Shown: piece after piece, positions 55,623 to 64,000 of the stretch | Numbering within the stretch: position 1 is the stretch's first letter | Layout: the number at the start of each line of letters is the position of its first letter | Assembly (NCBI GenBank): GCA_047967505.1 | Contig: CM106540.1 | Source: Dipteris shenzhenensis | Lineage: Eukaryota > Polypodiophyta > Polypodiopsida > Gleicheniales | Strand: one strand, 5' to 3' | Length of the DNA stretch: 64,000 nt | The notes under the pieces: model-generated | What the model was told of the DNA's origin: nothing | The model's database searches: none | The model's input: the letters and a program-made list of their open reading frames with translations, nothing else | Program-made: the position numbers and the translations under genes

Positions 55623-57069
55623 TCTGATCTGTACCTGCTGGATTTGCCAATTTACATATAAACCAAAGTCAAATTCAAAGAGCCCTGTTCTAATGCTACT
55701 AACACACACCAACATTAAAAGGAAAAAGCTTCCTTCAAGTTGAATTTCGAATTTAACCAAATACTGATCATAGTTGCGAAGCCATACACCATAACAAAAG
55801 GATCCTTGCGTCAATATCATCACTAAGGAAAAGCTTAAAGCTTCTTGTGTTGAGAGGAACTGTGATTCTGAAGCTCATCTTGGAATAAGGGGATGGATAA
55901 GCAGACAAGTCAACAAAACTCAACTCAGCATCAGAGATCAGCATAAATGACAGCTCAAATGATGGCATAGCGAGAGCCCAATATACCAGAGATTTGGGAA
56001 TGATAGCATCCCATTCAAATTGATACCTACACCCAGTGTTATCATCAACATCTGCTTCCCAGAGGATAGAGAATCACAATGTTGGGGGCGGAGAGACCAG
56101 CCTAATGTCTCTGTTTTTTGTTGGACAGATCTCAACTGCGCTAAAACCACTTAGCAAAATAATAATTCCCATTTACAAACCTGATACTGAGGTTTAAAGA
56201 GAGATGTATGAAAGAGAAGGCGCATGTTAATCAACATACTTGAAGAAGGGGATCTCACTTTTATTCCTGAACGCGCACACAAGCAATTGAAAGCTCATAC
56301 ACTTAAATTTAATAAAAATTAATAATGGCAACTCATTAATAAAAATTGAACGCAAGAGAGAAGAGTGACATTATAATGGAATACTCGAACCAAGAGCCCA
56401 GAAAAAGGCTTGTTGTTAAAAGCCTTGCGATGTCTTAGAGGCTGAAGATTAACGCAAGAAAAAATTCTGTGAAGCTTGAAAGGTGACATTGTAGCTCGCC
56501 TCAATGATGACTGCTAAGATATTAGCGCAGGGATGATGAGAGGAAGACTAACAAATATATATTTTGAAGGACCCAAATCAACTGATGATTAAAGACAGGA
56601 GAATTCGTGAGAAACCGAGACCTGTAAACGATTTCTGCTTCTGCGCTATGGATTGACGATTACAGTGTGCCAACTGCCAGCAGTTCAAGTTACAAATATT
56701 GACTGAGTTGACAAGGCGCAGGAGATAATGACGATGATTACTTGACTTCCACGCTCCCTAAATAGGTTTAGGGGAAAATTAAGAATGCAATCTTATCCAC
56801 CTATGCGAGTTTACCAACGCACCCCAGCAATGTCCTTCATTTAAGAACATGACGTAACAAGAGACACGGATGCAAGGACCCTGAATTCTAGGCTAGGCGG
56901 TTTGGGCATTCACCCACCTGAGTGGTTGCCCCCCTTGGGAAAAATACGTGTTGCATGTTCGCAGCAGTTGGCCCTGTATGTGTGGGCGCATGCACGCATG
57001 TGTGTGAGTGACGCTATGCAACTTGAAGTTCCTTTCAATGACATAGAACACATGTAGGAAGTAGAAAAG
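55623..57069 (-). other. Upstream region of the MPO1-like gene
   Basis: No second confident coding gene. The likely 5' UTR and promoter of the MPO1-like gene lie here. On the minus strand an ATG at about 56489 opens a basic, serine/leucine-rich stretch (MSPFKLHRIFSCVNLQPLRH) ending near a possible GTATTC donor; it could be an alternative first exon or chance. Two TTGAC words lie close together near 56699-56712. Confidence 0.4.
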
Positions 57070-58900
57070 TGTAGACAAGGATGGTTTGACTCCTAAGTTT
57101 TTCTTACAACATTGGGATGCCATTTCACTCGCATTATTATATATTGTAAACCATGCGTGGAAAACTCAACAGATGCCAGCTACTTGGAAAAAGGATTCAT
57201 TAAACTTTTCCCCAAAATACATTTGTGTGAGTCATTTGTGGATTGGAGACCCATTACTCTCACGCCTGTCATCTATAAGTTGGTTGCTAAGGTGATAGTG
57301 GCTCGTATTAAGGGTTATCTACATGATGGGTTGCAATATACTCAATATGATTTATTCCTCGCAGATGTATTACAGACCATATCGCCAATGCCTATGCGGG
57401 GATTGAATATGCAAATACTACAGGTGGATCCTGCTAAAGATTTGATTGGATTTCATCTCGCTAACCATGAAATCTCTGGGGTTAATTCAGCATGTTATTT
57501 ATGGTGATCAAGATAGTAAAGCTGCTGGTGATATTACAGATCAATGGACTCTCTTTTGTTTAGTACCACAAGACTACCCTCTCAATGCTCTGTTTGCAAA
57601 AGGATAAGCATAGAGGCGGCATTGCGTGAAAGTTCGTCAAGGAGTCTGAGTGTTGGCTACTAATTACATAGATGTATGTTGATGATTCCTTTTTGTTGCC
57701 CAAAAATATATGGGGCAGAGGGGCATAGCTTTACTAGTACGTCATCTTGGTTAACCTTTGGGGTGGATAGTCATTCGGTCGCCAACAAATGGATTGGGTG
57801 CTTGATAAGCTCCAGAAGAAATTGGATTATTAGAAGTTGGCTACTTGGCCTTTACATGTCTGCTTTTGCATAGTCCAATCGATTTGGCTACCTATATCCA
57901 ATTTTATCCTTAGATATCTCATGTTTCCTGTCTAATATCATGGAGCTTTTTTGGTGTTCTCGTTATAGACGTGAAGCCCTCAAGCTACTTTCAATAGATC
58001 ACCTATACTCTCCAAAAATGAATGGGGGATTGAATATTCTCAATATGCATATGCATATTTTAGGTCGCAAGGGAAAAATGATGTTGCAATTCATGCAAGG
58101 ATATCAACCATGGGCATACATGTTGCAACATTCGATTCTACACCTGTCTTCTAAAGCCTTCGATCGCTGGTAGGCCACCAAGTTGGCTTCTCTTCTAAGT
58201 CACGTTGATGGTTGGGTCATAGTATGCCCTTTTGTCACTCACTTGCTTTCTAATAGGAAGCATATGCTCTCTAACCTTAAATGGAATAACAAGGATACTC
58301 ATGCAAGAAACTCTTTGTCGACTGAGAACCTTCATTGGTCTAAGGTGCTCACACCTTTGTTGGCTTTGCAAGAACCCTATGTTCTTATTTTCTTTGGCGA
58401 GAAGGTATATGCCTTGTGTTTGATGCTACTGGTATGGTTATATCTTTTCCTGCAACCATTAGACTATACGCTTTGGGACATCATTACAGGCACTTATGGT
58501 GCTTATTGCCACAAATGCTCCATGGCTTTCAGCGAGCACCTTGCCTTGAGATTCTTGATTGCCTCAAAGATTGGCATGGCATCCCAATTCTAGTGGCGTC
58601 TATTAGGTACTACTTTGTCCTATTCTTGAGCTTTGTTTCAGCCCCGACTAGAATATAGATGATCATGCCTGACGTTAGCTGATGTCACAATTGCATCTTT
58701 GTATAAGGTTTTTCTGCCCCCCCTTAGGCTTCTCTTCATGCAAATCGCATACGGTATATGACATGCACTTCTCAATGGTGGCAGAAAAGGTTGCAAATTT
58801 TTGGGCTTGCAAAATCCCTCTTTGGCAATAGTTTTTCTTGTGGCATATTCTACTTGGTAATCTTCCATTTGTATAGATCTTAGCTTGTCAACATATTGCT
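57070..58900 (+). mobile_element. Decayed LINE, RT and zf-RVT regions recognisable
   Basis: The plus-strand reading gives the LINE reverse transcriptase: WKTQQMPATWKKG, IPK-like LFPKIHLCESF, DWRPITLTPVIYKLVAKVIV (57238-57300) and ARIKGYLHDGLQ. Then, in other frames and after stops, the active-site context MYVDDSFLLP at about 57671-57700. Around 58780-58880 a zf-RVT-like stretch follows (ANFWACKIPLWQ, FLWHILLGNLP). The region beyond to about 59450 may be its 3' end. No poly(A) or target duplication was found. Confidence 0.72.
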
Positions 58901-60479
58901 CCTACCATTTGTCATTGACATCTGTCCTTGTGGGAGCCTATGCCTCATCTATTTGGCTTTCCCTAAATCCTATGATCTTTTGCGCAACGTCTTCAGGCTC
59001 ATTTCATTGTGCTCACTTTGGCAAGCACTTATATGTGTTTGGTTTTCATCCTATCAAACAAGGGTATGATCTCTTCTTTACTTGGTTTCCTTATTGGGAA
59101 TTCTTGACTTTATGGAAGGACCACAACCATTGGGTCTTTGGTAATCCATCCTTGGCTAAGTATCATTTCGTCCCAGCATCCCTACGGCAATCATTCTTTG
59201 ACTGCCTACATGCACAATATTTCACCCAAAAAAAGACTCTCTCTCTATCTGTGTGTGTTTGTCCTATCAAACATCTATCCTACTATACTACTCAATGTCA
59301 TAGTAAACAAATTGCAAACATCCACTATTGCCCTTTTCAAACACCTAGTGAGAGTAGTCCATTAATAACCAACGATCTCCGTCCATATAGTTTGCCTTGT
59401 TCCATGGGCAGATGGTTCCTTGGGAATGTAATGCTAGAGCTGTGAAAGGGAAGAAGATGCATCAGTGGGTATTGTAGAGGAGACCAGCTTCCATCTCACA
59501 AGAGGGTGAGTAGCTCTCGGTATAACTTTGGGAGGAGGGCAAAGCTCTTTTGGGTCTCACGAGTCACACTAGTAGAAGCCTGTGTGGTTCTAAACTTGAG
59601 CTTCATAGCGCCAAGCTTGATGCTTCCTATCCACTATCAATCAAGTGGCAGTTGCCTTGTGGTCCAATGTTAAGAATCTAGGAATTGGTGCCATTTCTCT
59701 AGTTGAGTGGTACTATTAGTCAATCCCCATTAAATCCATTGCTAGGATGTGGTTATTGGGCTGTGGTGCATCTTAGCTGTCCAACTATATCACGTGTCCA
59801 AGTACTATATGTCCTTGTAGAGTGCTTAAATATTACAATCGTACGTTCCTTACACATAGGATCCCCTCCAAAATATCATGATTTTAATATGAGGGACACT
59901 TTATACATACAAATTGAGTGGGTCTTAAGAAGAAATCCAATACCATTTGTCTCATTAAAATCACCAATCAATTAGTACCTCAAGTCATCGAGCCTCGCAT
60001 CTCTTTTTCTTGCATTCTCCTTGCAATTCCTTATGTCGTAACTTTTGAGTAATGCATGAGGCAATTATCTCCACTAGATTGCACAATCTCCTAGAGTTGT
60101 GGTAACGTTTCAACCCAAACTTGGTAAAAAAAGGTGGGAAGATGTACTTCCCCATGTGTTCTAACTCAGCACTTAATTCAAAATCAAGTTCTATGGGGTA
60201 CTTGGATTTGCTCCATTTTCTCGTGATCACAATTAACTGGATGGACTTGGTGGTTCAAGGTCCCACACGTATCCTCTTCCTAGTAGATAATTGTAATAGA
60301 TGCAGATTCAATCCATTCTATGATAAATTCAATCACGTCCATGATAATAAACTCTGAGGACTGCAATGGCAAATCATATTTGCATGGGTAAAATGCTTTT
60401 GTTAGTTACATCCAATAAAGTGTGTCAAACTGTATGGACACCCATTGATCACCACAAGGATCCCCAAGGTTGTGTGTGT

Positions 60480-60515
<36 letters not shown>

Positions 60516-61558
60516 CCCACTGACCGCATCCCCGCATGTCTGACACACAATCCAAGTGAGGGCAGCAGTCCACCATCAGAATGGATTGGGTCAGACTACT
60601 TCCCTAGATTAAGTCATAAACTAAAACATAAACTTAAATGGATATACCAGTGTTTCATTAATCCTTTCTAACTAGTAAGTGAAAAGCAAGTAAAAGTATC
60701 AATCCTCTCTAACCAATCAGTGGAGGGTGGTCGAAGTTCCATAGTCATGGAAGAGTTCTTAGACTAGGAGGTCGGGCACAATCATAGAGTTTATCAAGTG
60801 CAAGACGCTCGACCATTTGGTCGAGGCTATCAATCCCAAGTATCAAAATAACATGCTTCTAATGATAATTAACATTTCGAGCTTCTAGATAGATTACCTC
60901 TACCATACGGAGACTTCATATGAATATCAAATATGTGAAGAGGAATTGCATCTCTTTGTCAATCTTCCATACCATGGGCAATGGATGTGTCCAATAACTC
61001 AATGTTGGTCCAAGCATCACGGCATAGCAACTAAGGAAAGGGGTTGGTCCCATAATCCTCGTGCCACAATTAGGCCTAAAACTTCAATCAGCCAAAATAA
61101 GTAAATCCAAGTATAGCCATTAGTCGTAAGATTTTTCTTATCTTACAATGGATATACTAGTGTGTGTTTGTCCTATCAAACATCTATCCTAATGTCAATT
61201 ATTATACTCACATTTATATCAGTATATTACAAAAAGTACAATGATACTAATGATTAGTCTCCAATAGAGAGTTCAATCTTATTTAGCAGTACTTGGAGAA
61301 AATCCGTTGTAGAGTGCTCCTCAAAGTTTCCAACACCGTATCTTCATGCCTTAGATTAAATCAAACCTAATGGAGAGGTATGCCGACTCACCTGCATCCG
61401 TCCACAAACATAGCACATTAGAACATGCACACTATGAATTGTGGGATTGCAGGCTTCAATGCCGGCACACAGTTCCATGTCACTCGATCTAGATTAGCAT
61501 AATCAAATCTTGGCATTTTACTATTCAATTGTAATCAGAGGTGGGCAATTAAAGATAT
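58901..61558. other. Unassigned; possible LINE 3' part, then intergenic
   Basis: To about 59450 the plus strand may still be LINE. Beyond that no domain is readable. A 31-bp word, TGTGTGTTTGTCCTATCAAA and onward, occurs identically at 59252-59282 and 61161-61191. Confidence 0.35.
60469..60514. repeat. (TG)n microsatellite
   Basis: About 45 bp of TG repeats with one TATG interruption. Confidence 0.9.
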
Positions 61559-62757
61559 GAAGAAATGTATATAAAATGCTAGTGAAATCCAAGTAATAAA
61601 TGGGAATCTCAAGTAAACCATAAATTTGGGTACTCCAACCAAGTCCAAGGGAATTCTGAAGGTTAAAAAATTCCAAATATAACCTCAATATACTTATACC
61701 TTTCTTCGATCTCCTATTGGCACTTTCCAATTATTAGTATCACAATTAAATTTATGCACACATCAAAGTGCGATGAGGTCCTTGAGAGTGTCAAAATTGA
61801 AGGACTGACTCCATGCTACATGGCCTTTTCACCTTTTCACAATTAAAATCATGCTAAATTCTTGACTTCTATTGGTCATTACACTAAGAATGTTTCTTAA
61901 TTCAGTAGATAGGAAATCACTCCATAATATAACTAATAAGATAAAAGGAGACTCCAATGGTAATTCTCTCCCCAGTCACCTTAAGAGAAGTTCTCAAGAA
62001 ATGCAACACAATGTAAAAAACACTGTTGGCAAGTTACCGACTCATGATGGCCTTTTCCATCTATTAAAGTCTAAAGTGTAAAGTGTAAAATATCAAAGTA
62101 TAAAGTGTAAAGTGTAATGCAATACCATCCTAAGGGTAAAATCTTATCCATGGAACTTTACTTCGTATTTCAAGTTACCAACTCATGACAAATAAATGAG
62201 AAATGATGGCTTTTTCCATTTAACAATGCTAAGCTAAGGTTCCTAGCTCTCTCTAAGAAATGCATATAAAATGTTAGTGAAATTCAAGTAATAAGTGGGA
62301 ATCTCAAATAAACCATAAATATGGGTCTTCCAATCAGGTTCAAGGGAATACCCAAGGTCAAAAAGTCTAGATCTAACCTCAGTATACATAACCTTTCCTT
62401 GATTTCCTATTTGCCTTTTCCAATTACCAGTATCCCAATTAAATTTATGCACACACCAAAGTGCCAATGGGAACCTCAACATTATATGACTTAAAAATAA
62501 AGGAAATAATCGAGACAAGGGTTAGACAATTTGTTTAACATTGGCCCAAGCAATAGCCCAACAAGCAACCTCAGTATACTTATACCTTTCCTCGATCTCT
62601 TTTTTGCATTTTCTAATTATTAGTATCACAATAGATTTATGCATATATCATAGTGTGATAAGTTCCTTGAGAAGGTCAAAATTGAAGGACAACCTCCATG
62701 TTATATGGCCTTTTCATCATTTCCCATTTAAAATCATGCTATATACTTGACTTCTCT
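61559..62757. repeat. Diverged repeat family, three partial copies
   Basis: Copy 1 is 61559-61870. Copy 2 is 62255-62478 and matches the first two thirds of copy 1 (ATATAAAATGNTAGTGAAAT, GTGGGAATCTCAA, AACCATAAAT, AAGGGAATNC, AATTAAATTTATGCACACA). Copy 3 is 62567-62757 and matches the last two thirds (CAGTATACTTATACCTTTC, AATTATTAGTATCACAAT, GGTCAAAATTGAAGGAC, ATGGCCTTTTCA). Divergence is about 15-20% by eye. Between copies 1 and 2 an AAAGTGTA-like array lies at about 62080-62118. The parent element is unknown. Confidence 0.75.
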
Positions 62758-64000
62758 AGATAAAACCCCAATGGAGATCTCATAATGTAAAACATTCCAA
62801 TAGAAGCACATAAAATCCCAAATTAAAGGCTAATCAAGCCTTGGCCCTTATCTCTATCAAAGGGAATCTATTGTTAGCATTCTCTATTAGAATTCCGATC
62901 TCCAGGGCCTATTTGATGCGCCATATGAATGACCATTAGGACATAACGATCAGGTCTTATAGTAAGCTTTCGAGCTTATGCTACATCTGGCAAATAAGCA
63001 AGTCTAAATGTAATTGGTGGCTCCAACATTGAATGTAAAAGGACAGAGGACCTCCCACGGGTGAGTTGGATAATCGTTTATAAATGCATGGCTAGCGTTG
63101 TGATCAAAGCTCTTGAGCAGAGCTTGAAACATGGCTAACTGTTTCTAAATGCATGGTTAACATAGGCTTACAAAGAATACCAAGTTTATTCCAGGAAGTT
63201 CCACAGCATCCTGGTTTAACAATAGCTTTCTGCCCAGTGCTCATAGACCTCGTAGTCAACACCACTACACCACAAAATCTTGAGCTCAACTGAGTGCATG
63301 CACTAGTATACAAGGTCTTTCCATAGACATATGAGGCACGGCATCCTCATAACACTGAGAAGAAATGACCAAGTCGAGTTCATAAACATAGCAAAAGGGC
63401 ACGACTCCCTCTAGAAATGACTAAGTGAACCTCTTCATTTCGGCATGCAAACTCATGCTCATATGCCAATGGCAAAGATAGAAGGATTACCGTGTTGCCA
63501 AACAGTGGTGGCTAAGGATGGCTATGACATTTTGACGGGAGGTGATAAAAAAGGTTGCAGAGCTACGTAGAGTAGCTAAAAGACACCACCAACTCTACAC
63601 ATCATGAATCATCGCTAGCTCTACAGGCATCCTTAGTTCCAAAGCTTATAAAACGAGCATGAAAGCAAGAACTATATCTTGAGCGTAATGCTTCTAAGCA
63701 AGCCAGCACCAATCTCGAGCAAGTGAAGACACTGGAAAAATACTAAACCGTATTTGCTCCAATTCTACATAACCACTCCAATCAATGAGAAGAAATATTA
63801 TGTTGCCAGCCTCAATAGTGGTGGTTGAGGATGGCTTTGACAGGAGGTGATAAAGTTGCAGAGCTATGCAAAGTGATTGAAAGACATGTAGTGAGTGGGA
63901 AAGTTGCCAAAGCTACTCAGAATATTGGGAAAATAGTTATTGAGGGGGAAAACATGCAGTGAGCAATGGGAAAGCCCTTCATGTGAGCGGCTATCCATCT
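62758..64000. other. Unassigned, with a local duplicated block
   Basis: About 63503-63590 and 63807-63890 share a block: GTGGTGGCTAAGGATGGCTATGAC, GGAGGTGATAAA, GTTGCAGAGCTA, AGTGGATTGAAAGACAT-like words, with substitutions and indels. No gene recognised. Confidence 0.45.

Noticed and set aside
60121-60671. Open frames around the TG microsatellite
   Set aside because: Partly repeat-encoded (VCVCVC) and without domain signature.
1-64000. CRISPR-like, operon-like or phage-like systems
   Set aside because: The tandem arrays lack spacers of regular length and no associated prokaryotic genes exist. Introns, LTR elements and LINEs mark the window as plant nuclear DNA.

Overview
The window looks like a piece of a large, repeat-laden land-plant nuclear genome. 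The grounds are two intron-containing plant genes (a leucine-rich-repeat receptor of the SKM1 type and a DUF962/MPO1-like membrane protein), copia elements of the Tnt1/Tork type primed by initiator-Met tRNA, a decayed Ty3/gypsy element, and two decayed plant LINEs. A gymnosperm fits the density and age spread of the elements, but the sequence alone does not name a species.

Layout. 1-7.2 kb is non-coding, with a 3 x 40 bp tandem array and a ~120 bp repeat. 7210-10797 (+) is a two-exon LRR receptor gene whose kinase-like domain has lost its catalytic residues. 10.8-15.7 kb is AT-rich and featureless apart from a possible exon fragment at 15481. 15743-27813 is copia element A (+, TSD CTTTG). It is split at 19791 by a second, younger member of the same family, element B (19792-25693, -, TSD GATGT), so the locus is a large inverted repeat. 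27.8-31.3 kb is mostly unassigned, with a small repeat cluster and one unknown broken ORF.

31292-33642 (-) is element D, an LTR element with an intact gag and no pol (TR-GAG type). 33990-42085 (-) is a truncated Ty3/gypsy remnant F, split inside its integrase by a very young copia element E (34403-39991, -, TSD CCCCA). 43487-47838 (+) is element C, an internally deleted relative of A and B (TSD CGAAT). 47.8-50.2 kb holds a decayed LINE on the minus strand. 52.1-53.6 kb is a copia relic with a probable 3' LTR. 54513-55622 (-) is a complete four-exon MPO1-like gene. 57.1-58.9 kb (+) is a second decayed LINE. The last 5 kb hold diverged dispersed repeats and no recognisable gene.

LTR-to-LTR differences counted by eye give a relative order of insertion: C (~6%) and A (~5%) oldest, B (~2%) younger and correctly nested in A, D (~1%) young, E (1 substitution plus a 2-bp indel in ~353 bp) youngest. 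No CRISPR, operon or other prokaryotic feature is present. I did not find an unmistakably new biological system. The best leads are the A/B inverted-repeat locus as a possible small-RNA source, the gag-only element D, element E (fresh LTRs on a broken pol), and the receptor pseudokinase with a shortened activation segment.
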